This document shows, one piece after another, positions 41,581 through 50,233 of a DNA stretch of 64,000 nucleotides; the first letter of the stretch is position 1; each line of letters opens with the position of its first letter. The notes under the pieces are model-generated. The model was not told where the DNA came from, did no database searches, and saw nothing but the letters and a program-made list of their open reading frames with translations. A program made the translations under genes and the position numbers. The stretch is from Rhodospirillaceae bacterium (GTDB lineage Bacteria; Pseudomonadota; Alphaproteobacteria; Rhodospirillales; JABHCV01). Location: the NCBI GenBank assembly GCA_018662005.1, contig JABJHA010000037.1, forward strand, positions 1-64,000, in the 5' to 3' direction.

Positions 41581-42072
41581 ATGTTCAACAACCAACTCAT
41601 GGCTCTGGCGGAAGACGTCATCAAGTTATTTAAGGCGCAAAATCTTCACCTGGCGACAGCTGAATCCTGCACTGGTGGGCTGATTGCAGGATGTTTGACC
41701 GCCGTTGCCGGTGCTTCAGAGGTGTTAACGCACGGCTATGTCACATATGCCAATCAGGCAAAAATCAACCTTCTGGGCATAACGCAAGATCAATTGGTTA
41801 AACATGGCGCTGTTAGTGAAACCGTATCACGGGCCATGGCTGAAGGCGCCATATCGGATGAACACGCCGATGTCGCCGTATCGGTCACCGGTATTGCCGG
41901 CCCCGGTGGTGGTTCGGCTGAAAAACCGGTCGGCCTGGTTTATATCTCGGTTGCTCAAAAAGGCCAGGAAACCCTGCATGAACGCCATGTTTTTTCAGGC
42001 GATCGCAACGCCGTACGCCTGCAAACCATTGAAGCTGCGTTCAGGCTGATACTCAGCCGTAAAGAGACTTAG
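41581..42072 (+). CDS. pncC: Nicotinamide-nucleotide amidohydrolase (CinA C-terminal domain family)
   Basis: This is a single-domain CinA family member of 163 residues that deamidates nicotinamide mononucleotide to nicotinic acid mononucleotide, for NAD recycling. Diagnostic segments are LATAESCTGGLIAGCLTAVAGAS, GYVTYANQAKINLLG, HGAVSETVSRAMAEGA and VAVSVTGIAGPGGGSAEKPVGLVYI. The N-terminal molybdopterin-like domain of full CinA is absent, as usual for PncC. It is four bases behind pgpA, and its last 20 bases overlap the convergent ratA gene. Confidence 0.93.
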   Translation: MFNNQLMALAEDVIKLFKAQNLHLATAESCTGGLIAGCLTAVAGASEVLTHGYVTYANQAKINLLGITQDQLVKHGAVSETVSRAMAEGAISDEHADVAVSVTGIAGPGGGSAEKPVGLVYISVAQKGQETLHERHVFSGDRNAVRLQTIEAAFRLILSRKET

Positions 42073-42484
42073 CCCTTTTTTCAAAGGCGGCGACCATCAT
42101 CAAGACCGCCTCGGTAAAAACTTTACCAATGGCCATCTCGAGCAACGAGGAACGGAATTCAAATTCAACGCTGAAATCAACAAGGCAATTGCCGTCCTTG
42201 TCCGATGCAAATTTCCATTGATTTTTCAAATACTTAAATGGCCCTCTTTCATACTCTACCTTAATACTGCCGGGGCGATCCAGGGTGACGCGCGAAGTAA
42301 ACTGTTCACGAAACATTTTGAAACCGATGACCATGTCGGCAATCAGGTGGGTTTCATCTTCCGAACGAATACGGGTGGCGATACACCAGGGCAGGAAATC
42401 AGGATAAGCCGCTACATCGGCGACCATGTCGAACATCTGATCTGGTGTGTAGGGCAGGACTTTCTTTTCGGCGTGAGAATGCAT
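42053..42484 (-). CDS. RatA/Coq10-like START-domain protein
   Basis: This small lipid-binding START-family protein of 143 residues resembles mitochondrial Coq10 (a ubiquinone-binding protein) and E. coli RatA. Recognisable parts are VLPYTPDQMFDMVADVAAYPDFLPWC, ADMVIGFKMFREQFTSRVTL, and LVDFSVEFEFRSSLLEMAIGKVF. In Alphaproteobacteria it commonly lies downstream of lipA, and it fits a role in quinone handling rather than as a toxin. It overlaps pncC by 20 bases tail to tail. Confidence 0.88.
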   Translation of the reverse strand: MHSHAEKKVLPYTPDQMFDMVADVAAYPDFLPWCIATRIRSEDETHLIADMVIGFKMFREQFTSRVTLDRPGSIKVEYERGPFKYLKNQWKFASDKDGNCLVDFSVEFEFRSSLLEMAIGKVFTEAVLMMVAAFEKRAKSLYG

Positions 42485-42525
42485 CTAACGGGCGTTCAAC
42501 TTAAGACGGTTGGCTTTAGTGCAAC

Positions 42526-42545
42526 CTGCCCTCGGATGAGGGCAG
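42526..42545. promoter_or_regulatory. Hairpin between lipA and ratA
   Basis: CTGCCCTC (42526-42533) pairs perfectly with GAGGGCAG (42538-42545) around a four-base loop, in the 94-base gap between lipA and ratA. Neither strand has a T run behind it. It may be a processing or stabilising stem on the lipA transcript rather than a terminator. Confidence 0.5.
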
Positions 42546-42578
42546 ATAAATTGCCCTAACTCATATATTTCGATCAAA

Positions 42579-43526
42579 TTATCCGCCATCAAATGACTCC
42601 ATTTGAAGGCGGTTTGATCTAAGGGCGGCAAAATCCGCATCCGCATGATAGGACGAGCGTGTTAGCGGTGTTGCCGCGACCAGCAGGAAGCCTTTTGAAA
42701 GACCAATATTCTTCAGGCCATCAAACTCCTCAGGGGTGACGAAGCGCTCAATACCGGCATGTTTGGGTGTTGGTTGCAGGTATTGTCCGATGGTCAGGAA
42801 ATCCACATTGGCACTGCGCAAATCATCCATGACCTGCATAATTTCCGCCTTTTCCTCCCCCAAACCGACCATGATTCCGGATTTAGTGAAAATTTCAGGG
42901 TCCATTTTTTTTGCCTGATCGAGAATTTTCAAAGAATGAAAATAACGGGCCCCGGGCCTGATTGCCGGATAAAGACGGGGCACGGTTTCAAGATTGTGGT
43001 TAAACACATCAGGCTTGGCCGCCACAACAGCCTCCAACGCGCCTTCCTTATCGCGAAAATCCGGTGTCAGCACCTCAACGGTGGTATCCGGTGCTTCCTT
43101 GCGGAGCGCCCTGATCGTCTCAACGAACTGCGCCGCCCCGCCATCAGCCAGATCATCCCGGTCAACAGAGGTCACAACCACATGGCGCAGCCCCAGTTTG
43201 GCGACGGAAAGCCCAACATTTGCAGGTTCCAGTGCATCGACAGCCCCCGGCTTGCCGGTTGCAACGTTGCAGAAGGCACAGGCGCGGGTGCAGATATCAC
43301 CCAGAATCATCATCGTTGCGTGTTTGTTGCCCCAGCACTCGCCGATATTGGGGCACGCCGCTTCCTCGCAGACCGTGTTCAGGCCATGCTCGCGCATGAG
43401 CCTGCGGGTTTCCCCGTAAGCCTTGGACGTCGGCGCCTTGACCCTGATCCACGTAGGTTTGCGCGGGCTCGGGTTATCGGCTTTGCGGGCCTTTTCAGGA
43501 TGACGAAGGGTGGTTGCGGTACTCAT
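42579..43526 (-). CDS. lipA: Lipoyl synthase
   Basis: LipA is a radical SAM enzyme that inserts two sulfurs into octanoyl groups on lipoyl domains. The 315-residue product has the auxiliary-cluster cysteines in [13 protein letters not shown] and the radical SAM motif CTRACAFC. Further family features are [25 protein letters not shown] and the C-terminal RSSYHAD. It is placed close to the pyruvate dehydrogenase genes, whose E2 and E1-beta products carry the lipoyl domains it modifies. The ratA-like gene follows 94 bases later. Confidence 0.97.
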   Translation of the reverse strand: MSTATTLRHPEKARKADNPSPRKPTWIRVKAPTSKAYGETRRLMREHGLNTVCEEAACPNIGECWGNKHATMMILGDICTRACAFCNVATGKPGAVDALEPANVGLSVAKLGLRHVVVTSVDRDDLADGGAAQFVETIRALRKEAPDTTVEVLTPDFRDKEGALEAVVAAKPDVFNHNLETVPRLYPAIRPGARYFHSLKILDQAKKMDPEIFTKSGIMVGLGEEKAEIMQVMDDLRSANVDFLTIGQYLQPTPKHAGIERFVTPEEFDGLKNIGLSKGFLLVAATPLTRSSYHADADFAALRSNRLQMESFDGG

Positions 43527-43567
43527 GGCTTTATGACATGGCGTGAATGTGGTTTCGGGTCAAGTCC

Positions 43568-44011
43568 TCAGGTGCTGACTTCGTAGATCACCCAGTCGCT
43601 GGCGGCGGTGATCTTTTCGTAGAGGGCGCGTGCGGTGGCGTTGTCCTGTTTGGTTTGCCAGTAGACGCGCTGCCAGCCCTGGGTGCGGCTTTTGGCGACA
43701 ACGGCCTCAATCAGGGCGCGACCGCCACCCTTGCCCCGTGCTTCGGGTGCAACGAACAGGTCTTCCAGATAACACATATCCCTTTTCGACCAGGTGCCCG
43801 CATGAACGACACAGTTGGTGAAGCCGACCACGTTTCCGTTTTCGTCCTCGGCCAGTAAACCGAACAGCGGGCTTTCTTCATCGAGCAGGCGGGTCCAGGT
43901 GTTCTCGGTAACCACCGGCGGCACCGACTCCTCGTAAAAATCACAATACCCCTGCCACAATTGCTTCCAGGTCTCGAAGTCAGATGGGGATGGCGGGCGG
44001 ACTGTGATCAT
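43568..44011 (-). CDS. GNAT family N-acetyltransferase
   Basis: This is a 147-residue acetyltransferase of the GNAT fold. The acetyl-CoA loop is VAPEARGKGGGRALIEAVVAKSRTQG, preceded by MCYLEDLFV and followed by VYWQTKQDNATARALYEKI, all typical. The substrate is unknown, perhaps an amine or peptide N-terminus. Its ATG overlaps the lpd stop by one base, so it is translationally coupled to the dehydrogenase genes. An acetyltransferase at this spot is an addition to the common lpd-lipA order. Confidence 0.88.
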   Translation of the reverse strand: MITVRPPSPSDFETWKQLWQGYCDFYEESVPPVVTENTWTRLLDEESPLFGLLAEDENGNVVGFTNCVVHAGTWSKRDMCYLEDLFVAPEARGKGGGRALIEAVVAKSRTQGWQRVYWQTKQDNATARALYEKITAASDWVIYEVST

Positions 44012-45396
44012 CAGAAATGAATGGCCCGCCCGAAGGCGTCGAGCACACTTTCGTGCATCATTTCCGACAGCGTCGGGTGCGGGAAAACCGTATGCATGAG
44101 CTCGGCTTCGGTGGTTTCCAAGGTCTTGGCGACGGAGTACCCCTGAATCAGCTCGGTCACTTCCGCGCCGATCATGTGGGCGCCCAATAGCTCGCCAGTC
44201 TTTTCATCAAACACCGTTTTAACCAGTCCTTCCGGCTCGCCCAGAGCAATCGCCTTGCCGTTGCCCATGAACGGGAAGCGCCCGACCTTGACCTTGTAGC
44301 CCTGATCCTTGGCCGCTTGTTCGGTAAGACCAATACTGGCGACCTGCGGACGACAATAAGTACAACCGGGTATGCGTAAGGTATCGAGCGGGTGCACGTC
44401 TTTAACCCCGGCGATCTTCTCGACACAGATAAAACCTTCATGGGAAGCCTTGTGGGCAAGCCACGGCGGACCTGCGATATCGCCGATGGCATAGACTCCG
44501 GGCTCGCCCGTCTGGCACCACTGGTCGATTTCAATGTGGGTGCGATCAACCTTAACCTTGGTGCCTTCCAGTCCCAGATCCTCAACATTTCCGACAATGC
44601 CAACGGCGAGAATAACCCGATCGACCGTTAATTCGGATGACTTGCCCCCGGCTTCGATGGTAGCGGTGACTGTATTCTTGCCCTTTTTCAGGGCCTTGAC
44701 CGTGGCCGAGGTCATGATCTTCATGCCCTCTTTTTCAAACGCCTTGTGGGCATGATCTGAGATTTCGGCATCTTCGACCGGCAACACCCGGTCCATCACT
44801 TCGACAACCGTGACATCGGAGCCCATGGAATTAAAGAAGCTGGCGAATTCGATGCCAATGGCGCCCGATCCAACAACCAGAAGGCGCTTGGGCACGGTGT
44901 CCGGAACCAGCGCGTTCTTGTAGGTCCAGATCAACTTACCGTCAGGCTCCAACCCCGGCAAAGTACGAGCCCGGGCACCGGTGGCCAGAATAATATGTTT
45001 GGCGCTGAGCGTGGTTTTATCGACCTGTACTTTGCCCGGTCCGGCCAGCTTGGCCGTGCCGTCAAAAACCGTGACCTTGTTCTTTTTGAGCAAATGACCG
45101 ACGCCGCCGCTCAGTTGACCGGCGATCTTGCGCGAGCGCTCAACGATCTTGGCCAGATCAAAGCCCTGCCCCTTGACGCTCAAACCATAATCACCGGCGT
45201 GTTTGATGCCTTCATAGATTTCCGCCGAACGCAGTAGCGCCTTGGTCGGGATGCAACCCCAGTTGAGGCAGATACCGCCCAGGTGTTCACGCTCGACCAG
45301 CGCCACCTTCATTTTAAGCTGGGCAGCGCGAATGGCGGCGACATAACCACCGGGTCCGCCGCCGATAACAATAAGATCGAATGAAGTGTCTGCCAT
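44011..45396 (-). CDS. lpdA: Dihydrolipoyl dehydrogenase (E3)
   Basis: E3 reoxidises dihydrolipoyl groups with NAD+ in 2-oxoacid dehydrogenase complexes. The 461-residue flavoprotein has the FAD motif IGGGPGGYVAAIRAAQL and the redox disulfide GGICLNWGCIPTKALL. The NAD motif is VVGSGAIGIEFASFF, the second FAD motif is YAIGDIAGPPWLAHKASHEG, and the C-terminal HPHPTLSE carries the active-site His. It lies twelve bases after pdhC, with AGGAGG upstream of its ATG, and is clearly dedicated to this operon. Confidence 0.96.
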   Translation of the reverse strand: MADTSFDLIVIGGGPGGYVAAIRAAQLKMKVALVEREHLGGICLNWGCIPTKALLRSAEIYEGIKHAGDYGLSVKGQGFDLAKIVERSRKIAGQLSGGVGHLLKKNKVTVFDGTAKLAGPGKVQVDKTTLSAKHIILATGARARTLPGLEPDGKLIWTYKNALVPDTVPKRLLVVGSGAIGIEFASFFNSMGSDVTVVEVMDRVLPVEDAEISDHAHKAFEKEGMKIMTSATVKALKKGKNTVTATIEAGGKSSELTVDRVILAVGIVGNVEDLGLEGTKVKVDRTHIEIDQWCQTGEPGVYAIGDIAGPPWLAHKASHEGFICVEKIAGVKDVHPLDTLRIPGCTYCRPQVASIGLTEQAAKDQGYKVKVGRFPFMGNGKAIALGEPEGLVKTVFDEKTGELLGAHMIGAEVTELIQGYSVAKTLETTEAELMHTVFPHPTLSEMMHESVLDAFGRAIHF

Positions 45397-45408
45397 ATCC
45401 GTCTCCTC

Positions 45409-46662
45409 CTACAGCATCATCGTCAGCGGTTCCTCAATCATCCGCTTGAAGGCGGCGAGGAACTGGGCGCCGACAGCGCCGTCTACGGAACGGTGATCGA
45501 CTGATAGCGTGCAGGTCATGACGGTGGCCACGGCGAGCGCCCCGTCCTTGACGATGGGCCTTTGCTCACCGGCGCCAACGGCCAGAATGCATGACTGCGG
45601 CGGGTTGATAATGGCGGCGAAGTCCTTGACCCCGAACATGCCCAGGTTGGAAATGGTGAAACCGCCACCCTGGTATTCTTCGGGCATCAATTTACCGTCA
45701 CGGCCACGGGCCGCCAGGTCCTTGATCTCGTTTGAAATCATCGCCAATCCCTTTTCATCGGCACGGCGCACCACTGGCGTGATCAGACCGTTGGGTGTGG
45801 CGACAGCAACGGAAACATCGACATCGTTGAAAAGACGGATGGCGGCATCGGTCCAGGTGGCGTTGGCGGCGGGGACCTGACGCAAGGCAAGCGCCGTTGC
45901 CCGGATAACGAAATCATTGACTGATATTTTGTATCCGCCGTCGCCTTCCGGGGCAGCCGCGTTCAGCTTCGCCCGCATGGCCAACAACTGATCGAGTTGA
46001 CAATCTACGCTTAGGTAAAAATGCGGCACGGTTTGTTTGGATTCCAGCAATCTTGATGCGATGATTTTGCGCATGGTCGAATTGGGGACCTCGGTATAAC
46101 CGCCGGTTCCTTCGACAACTGCCGGGGCCGCAGTGGCGGTCGGAGCGATGGCTGGAACGCCACCAGAAACAGCGCCCTCGACATCGCGTTTAACGATACG
46201 ACCGTTTGGACCACTGCCGGTGACACCGCCAAGATCAAGCCCTGCCTGTTCGGCGATACGACGCGCAAGCGGACTGGCAAAGACCCGTGAACCTTTAGCG
46301 ACAGGAGCCGCAGCAGGAGCAGCAACGGGAGCGGTTGGTGTCTCTGCAACCGGTTCAGCTGAAGCGACAGGTGCCGGGGCCGGTGCAGCGGCGACATCCC
46401 CAATGTCCGCAGCGCTTTCACCGTCTTCGAGAATAATGGCGATGGGTGCGTTGACCAGAACCCCTTCGGTGCCTTCAGGGACGATGACTTTGCCCAGCAC
46501 GCCTTCATCGACGGCTTCGACTTCCATCGTCGCCTTGTCGGTTTCGATTTCGCACAAGACATCACCGCTTTCGACGGTGTCGCCTTCTTTTTTGTGCCAC
46601 TTGGCCAGATTGCCTTCGGTCATTGTCGGTGACAGGGCGGGCATGAGAACTTGAATGGGCAT
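45409..46662 (-). CDS. pdhC: Pyruvate dehydrogenase complex E2 (dihydrolipoamide acetyltransferase)
   Basis: E2 transfers the acetyl group from lipoate to CoA and forms the core of the complex. The 417-residue product has one lipoyl domain (1-80, Lys43 in [10 protein letters not shown]), an Ala/Pro-rich linker and a subunit-binding domain (about 130-165, FASPLARRIAEQAGLDLGGVTGSGPNGRIVKRDV). A second linker leads to the catalytic domain, which ends with LSVDHRSVDGAVGAQFL, holding the active-site His and Asp. Length fits alphaproteobacterial PdhC. Its first 92 residues are almost the same as those of PdhB. Confidence 0.96.
   Translation of the reverse strand: MPIQVLMPALSPTMTEGNLAKWHKKEGDTVESGDVLCEIETDKATMEVEAVDEGVLGKVIVPEGTEGVLVNAPIAIILEDGESAADIGDVAAAPAPAPVASAEPVAETPTAPVAAPAAAPVAKGSRVFASPLARRIAEQAGLDLGGVTGSGPNGRIVKRDVEGAVSGGVPAIAPTATAAPAVVEGTGGYTEVPNSTMRKIIASRLLESKQTVPHFYLSVDCQLDQLLAMRAKLNAAAPEGDGGYKISVNDFVIRATALALRQVPAANATWTDAAIRLFNDVDVSVAVATPNGLITPVVRRADEKGLAMISNEIKDLAARGRDGKLMPEEYQGGGFTISNLGMFGVKDFAAIINPPQSCILAVGAGEQRPIVKDGALAVATVMTCTLSVDHRSVDGAVGAQFLAAFKRMIEEPLTMML
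46387..46662 (-). repeat. Lipoyl-domain coding repeat, copy in pdhC
   Basis: The first 92 codons of pdhC and of pdhB (47760-48035) encode lipoyl domains that differ at only eight residues and are very similar in DNA. The two copies are direct repeats 1373 bases apart that flank most of pdhB. Confidence 0.85.
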
Positions 46663-46676
46663 TATTTTTCCCTCCC

Positions 46677-48035
46677 CTAACGATAACAGACGGATTTAGC
46701 CGCCGCGGCGATGCCGTCAGGTTTCGGTAACGACAGCGCTTCCAGATTAGCCGCATAAGGCATGGGAATATCCTCGCCACAAACCCGCACGACCGGTGCG
46801 TCGAGATAATCAAAGGCCTGTTCCATTATGATCGCGGCCATTTCCGCACCCATTCCGGCAACCGGCCAGCCTTCCTCAACTGAAACCAGACGATTGGTCT
46901 TTTTAACCGAATTGACGATGGTTTCCGTATCCAGCGGACGTAAGGTGCGAAGGTTAATAACTTCCGCATCAATGCCTTCGGCAGCCAGCAGTTCCGCGGC
47001 TTCCAGGGCTTTACCGACCATGATTGAAAAGGCGACGATGGTGACATCCGCACCGGCCCGTTCAATTTTGGCCTTGCCGATGGGCACGGTAAAGTCCGGA
47101 TCGTCAGGAACATCGAAGCTGGCCCCGTAGAGGATTTCATTTTCCAGAAACACCACCGGGTTGGGGTCGCGAATGGATGCTTTAAGCAAACCCTTGGCAT
47201 CCGCCGCCGACCACGGTGCGACAACCTTGAGGCCGGGGCAATGGGCGTACCACGAGGCGTAGCACTGTGAATGCTGGGCCCCAACCCGCGAAGCAGCACC
47301 GTTGGCGCCTCGAAAAACAATCGGACAGCCCATCTGACCGCCAGACATATACAAAGTCTTGGCGGCAGAGTTGATGATGTGATCGATGGCCTGCATGGAG
47401 AAATTAAAGGTCATGAATTCAACAATCGGCTTAAGGCCTGAAAAAGCGGCCCCGACACTCAAACCCGAAAAACCGATTTCGGTGATCGGCGTGTCGATAA
47501 CCCGTTTGTCGCCGAATTCATCGAGCAACCCTTGAGAGATTTTGTAAGCACCCTGGTACTGCGCGACCTCCTCACCAATCAGAAAGACGTTCTCATCGGC
47601 GCGCATTTCTTCAGCCATGGCGTCCCGTAAGGCTTCACGAACGGTGATATTGACCATTGGTCCGTCGTATACGGCCTCAGCCGCCACGGGGGCCACAGCA
47701 GGAGCCGCGGCAGTTGGTTGGGCCGGAGCCGCTTCGATGGCCGGTGCCGCTACAGAGGCTGCGGCGACATCGCCAATGTCGGCGGCGCTTTCACCATCTT
47801 CAAGAATGATGGCGATGGGCATGTTGACCAGCACCCCTTCGGTGCCTTCGGGAACTATGATTTTGCCTAAAATGCCTTCATCGACGGCTTCGACTTCCAT
47901 GGTCGCCTTGTCGGTTTCGATTTCACATAAGGCATCGCCGCTTTCGACGGCGTCGCCTTCTTTTTTGAGCCACTTGGCCAGATTGCCTTCAGTCATTGTC
48001 GGAGACAGGGCGGGCATGAGTACTTGAACAGCCAT
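46677..48035 (-). CDS. pdhB: Pyruvate dehydrogenase E1 beta subunit with N-terminal lipoyl domain
   Basis: E1 beta joins E1 alpha to decarboxylate pyruvate with thiamine diphosphate. The 452-residue product has a lipoyl domain (1-80, Lys43), an Ala/Pro linker (about 92-122), and then the usual E1 beta sequence: [66 protein letters not shown], and the end [22 protein letters not shown]. The lipoyl fusion on E1 beta is a known alphaproteobacterial trait. It lies five bases after pdhA and 14 bases before pdhC. Confidence 0.96.
   Translation of the reverse strand: MAVQVLMPALSPTMTEGNLAKWLKKEGDAVESGDALCEIETDKATMEVEAVDEGILGKIIVPEGTEGVLVNMPIAIILEDGESAADIGDVAAASVAAPAIEAAPAQPTAAAPAVAPVAAEAVYDGPMVNITVREALRDAMAEEMRADENVFLIGEEVAQYQGAYKISQGLLDEFGDKRVIDTPITEIGFSGLSVGAAFSGLKPIVEFMTFNFSMQAIDHIINSAAKTLYMSGGQMGCPIVFRGANGAASRVGAQHSQCYASWYAHCPGLKVVAPWSAADAKGLLKASIRDPNPVVFLENEILYGASFDVPDDPDFTVPIGKAKIERAGADVTIVAFSIMVGKALEAAELLAAEGIDAEVINLRTLRPLDTETIVNSVKKTNRLVSVEEGWPVAGMGAEMAAIIMEQAFDYLDAPVVRVCGEDIPMPYAANLEALSLPKPDGIAAAAKSVCYR
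47760..48035 (-). repeat. Lipoyl-domain coding repeat, copy in pdhB
   Basis: This is the partner of 46387-46662. The eight differing residues include H/L at 23, T/A at 29, V/A at 35 and A/M at 72. The lipoyl-lysine segment is identical in both copies. Confidence 0.85.
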
Positions 48036-48040
48036 AATCT

Positions 48041-49075
48041 TTATGCCTCCACCAGAATATCTGTATAAAGTTCGCTTGGATCAGGTTCCGGGCTTTCTTG
48101 GGCAAAGTTGGCCGCTTCGGTCACCAACGCCTTGATCTCACGATCAATTTCCTTGAGCGCCTCTTCGGTTGTGGTTTTGTGTTTCATCATCAACTGACGC
48201 AGATTGTCGATGGGATCGCTCTCCTTGCGCACCTTGGAAACTTCATCCTTGGAGCGGTATTTGGCCGGGTCGGACATGGAATGACCACGGTAACGATAGG
48301 TTTCCATCTCCAGAATGTACGGACCCTTGCCGGTACGGCAGTATTTCAGGGCTTTTTCGGCAGCGCTCCTGACCGCCAGTACGTCCATGCCGTCGATCTT
48401 GACGCCGGGAATTCCGTGCGCTGAACCACGCTGGAAAAGCTCTGTCGTCGCCGAGGCACGCTCAATGGCCGTGCCCATGCCGTACTTGTTGTTTTCAATG
48501 ACGTAGATCACCGGTAAGGACCACAATTGCGCCATGTTGAATGATTCATAGACCTGGCCCTGGTTGATCGCCCCGTCGCCGAAGTAGGCCATGTTGACGC
48601 CGCCGTCGCCTTTGTATTTGTGAGCAAAGGCGAGGCCCGTACCCAGCGGAACCTGGGCCCCGACGATGCCATGACCGCCGTAGAAGTTCTTCTCGCTCGA
48701 GAACATGTGCATGGAGCCGCCCTTGCCCCTGGAATAACCACCTGCGCGTCCGGTCAGTTCAGCCATGACGCCTTTCGGATCCATGCCGCAGGCCAGCATA
48801 TGACCATGATCGCGGTAACTGGTAATCACCGAGTCCACATCCTTGGCCGCTGACTGCATGCCGACAACGACCGCCTCCTGACCAATATACAGATGGCAGA
48901 AACCACCGATCAGGCCCATGCCGTACAACTGGCCGGCCTTTTCCTCGAAGCGGCGGATCATCAGCATTTGCCGATAGTAATCCAGAAGCTCATCGGCGGA
49001 TGCCGCAGGCGCCTTCTTGTCAGATTTAATACGAGCCGGTTTTTTGGCGGCAGATTTCTTGGCGGTTTTGGGCAT
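48041..49075 (-). CDS. pdhA: Pyruvate dehydrogenase E1 alpha subunit
   Basis: E1 alpha binds thiamine diphosphate and decarboxylates pyruvate. The 344-residue product has a Lys/Ala-rich disordered leader of about 28 residues. [43 protein letters not shown] and the thiamine motif [20 protein letters not shown]...[11 protein letters not shown] follow. The phosphorylation-loop region is [20 protein letters not shown]. The ATG at 49075 is chosen because it gives the family's normal start; an open frame extends to 49285 through non-coding sequence. It is the first gene of pdhABC-lpd. Confidence 0.96.
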   Translation of the reverse strand: MPKTAKKSAAKKPARIKSDKKAPAASADELLDYYRQMLMIRRFEEKAGQLYGMGLIGGFCHLYIGQEAVVVGMQSAAKDVDSVITSYRDHGHMLACGMDPKGVMAELTGRAGGYSRGKGGSMHMFSSEKNFYGGHGIVGAQVPLGTGLAFAHKYKGDGGVNMAYFGDGAINQGQVYESFNMAQLWSLPVIYVIENNKYGMGTAIERASATTELFQRGSAHGIPGVKIDGMDVLAVRSAAEKALKYCRTGKGPYILEMETYRYRGHSMSDPAKYRSKDEVSKVRKESDPIDNLRQLMMKHKTTTEEALKEIDREIKALVTEAANFAQESPEPDPSELYTDILVEA

Positions 49076-49405
49076 GGTTATAAATACCTCAATTGTACGC
49101 GTCCGGATTGCCAACGCTTCCTTAAGTGGGGAACTTTGCAGGCCATGAACTGGTAATCTAGGGATTGTCAGACACTCAGGCAAGCAACAAATTCCATGAA
49201 AGTCCTTGTAAATAAAAGGAAATTCTAATTTAACTGAAATACGATTAATCGACGCGAACGATCTATTCGCTGCACAGCACTGCAAATGCAGTTTTGTTTC
49301 AAAGGCTTAAGCCGATATTGAAACAATCGCAAAAACACCGCACTTTTGCCTTCGCAAATGCAGCAAATGAAAAAAGTTCAAAATGTTGGAAAAATTTGGT
49401 GGATG
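49076..49405. other. pdhA upstream region
   Basis: These 330 bases between the ABM-domain gene and pdhA contain no convincing gene. The region is A+T-rich, with several GCAAA-type words. The word GCAAATGCAG occurs twice, at 49282-49291 and 49354-49363. It most likely carries the promoter and control sites of the pyruvate dehydrogenase operon. Confidence 0.6.
49282..49363. promoter_or_regulatory. Paired GCAAATGCAG direct repeats upstream of pdhA
   Basis: Two identical ten-base words, GCAAATGCAG, start 72 bases apart (49282 and 49354), about seven helical turns. The first is preceded by CT, giving the near-palindrome CTGCAAATGCAG. They lie 207-290 bases upstream of the pdhA start and could be binding sites for a carbon-metabolism regulator. 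The regulator is not identified. Confidence 0.35.
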
Positions 49406-49723
49406 CTAGGCCCGTTCGACCCTGGCGACACGCAGGGAAAAGGTTTCGTACCACTTTTCACGACCCAACTGCTGGGCTTCAAGGTGGTCGCTGTTGATAC
49501 GCCAGTTCTCTATGGCCTCAAGATCACGCCAGTAAGAGACCGTGATACCGAAACCCTCTGCGTCGCGGGCCGTATCGACGCCCAGATAACCCGGTTGCCT
49601 CTGGGCCAGTTCAAACATTCGCTCAGCCATGGCGTCGTAGCCAGCAGGGTCTTCGGCTGTTCGTTGATTGGCGAAGATAACGCTGTAGTACGGTGGTTCG
49701 GGGCACGTACAGGGTTTGCTCAT
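49406..49723 (-). CDS. Antibiotic biosynthesis monooxygenase (ABM) domain protein
   Basis: This is a small dimeric alpha+beta barrel protein of 105 residues. The fold is recognised from YYSVIFANQRTAEDPAGYDAMAERMFELAQRQPGYLGVDTARDAEGFGITVSYWRDLEAIENWRINSDHLEAQQLG, the usual ABM pattern with a strand-end WRD and the W..N..H segment. A short Cys/Pro-rich start (CTCPEPP) is unusual. Activity is unknown; members range from heme-degrading enzymes to quinol monooxygenases. Its ATG overlaps the ftsB stop by four bases, so the two are coupled. Confidence 0.85.
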   Translation of the reverse strand: MSKPCTCPEPPYYSVIFANQRTAEDPAGYDAMAERMFELAQRQPGYLGVDTARDAEGFGITVSYWRDLEAIENWRINSDHLEAQQLGREKWYETFSLRVARVERA

Positions 49724-50073
49724 TCGGTTTTACCGGCTTTGTCATCTGTCCAAATGACATCCACATCAGGAATGATGATCACTTCATCTTCAAAACCGTA
49801 ATTGAGCATAATCCGGGCCCGCTCATCGAGCATGTCCGGATCCAGGCTGTTGGGATTAAGAAGGCTAACTTTGTGTTCAAGTTCCATGCGTTTTGATTTG
49901 ATCGTCGCGTATTCAAGGCGGGCGACTTCAACACGGTGTGACAGTTGGCGCAAAGCCAAAAGGCCGCGATCACCCCGAATGGCGTGAAAAGCGAAGTAAC
50001 CGATTGCGCAAATACCCAGGACTGGCCCGACAATATAGCGTGCGCGTAATCGTAGTTCAGAAAATAGACCCAT
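49720..50073 (-). CDS. ftsB: Septum formation initiator FtsB/DivIC
   Basis: FtsB is a bitopic division protein that links FtsL and FtsQ. The 117-residue product has a basic N-terminus and one membrane helix (about 13-30). A coiled coil follows (about 35-70, LALRQLSHRVEVARLEYATIKSKRMELEHKVSLL), then the family box LDPDMLDERARIMLNYGFEDEVII. Position between eno and pdhA is standard for the class. Here the radical SAM gene separates it from eno. Confidence 0.92.
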   Translation of the reverse strand: MGLFSELRLRARYIVGPVLGICAIGYFAFHAIRGDRGLLALRQLSHRVEVARLEYATIKSKRMELEHKVSLLNPNSLDPDMLDERARIMLNYGFEDEVIIIPDVDVIWTDDKAGKTE

Positions 50074-50233
50074 TAGACTTGAGCGCCATTGTTATTATTA
50101 ACAGAGCGCCCACAGTCCCTTACCCACGGCTATTATCACGCCGGAAAAGTTAACAAGAGATTAGCAGGGGAATTAAATCCCCTTCCCAATCATCAATTTC
50201 GTTAAATAATAGCCAAAAGGCGACGTTAGGATA

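Noticed and set aside
46133-46654. Plus-strand open frame of 173 codons opposite pdhC
   Set aside because: It arises from the Ala/Pro-rich linker read backwards; pdhC has full family evidence.
49076-49285. N-terminal extension of pdhA by about 70 residues
   Set aside because: The extra sequence has no family similarity and runs through A+T-rich control DNA; the ATG at 49075 gives a normal PdhA start.
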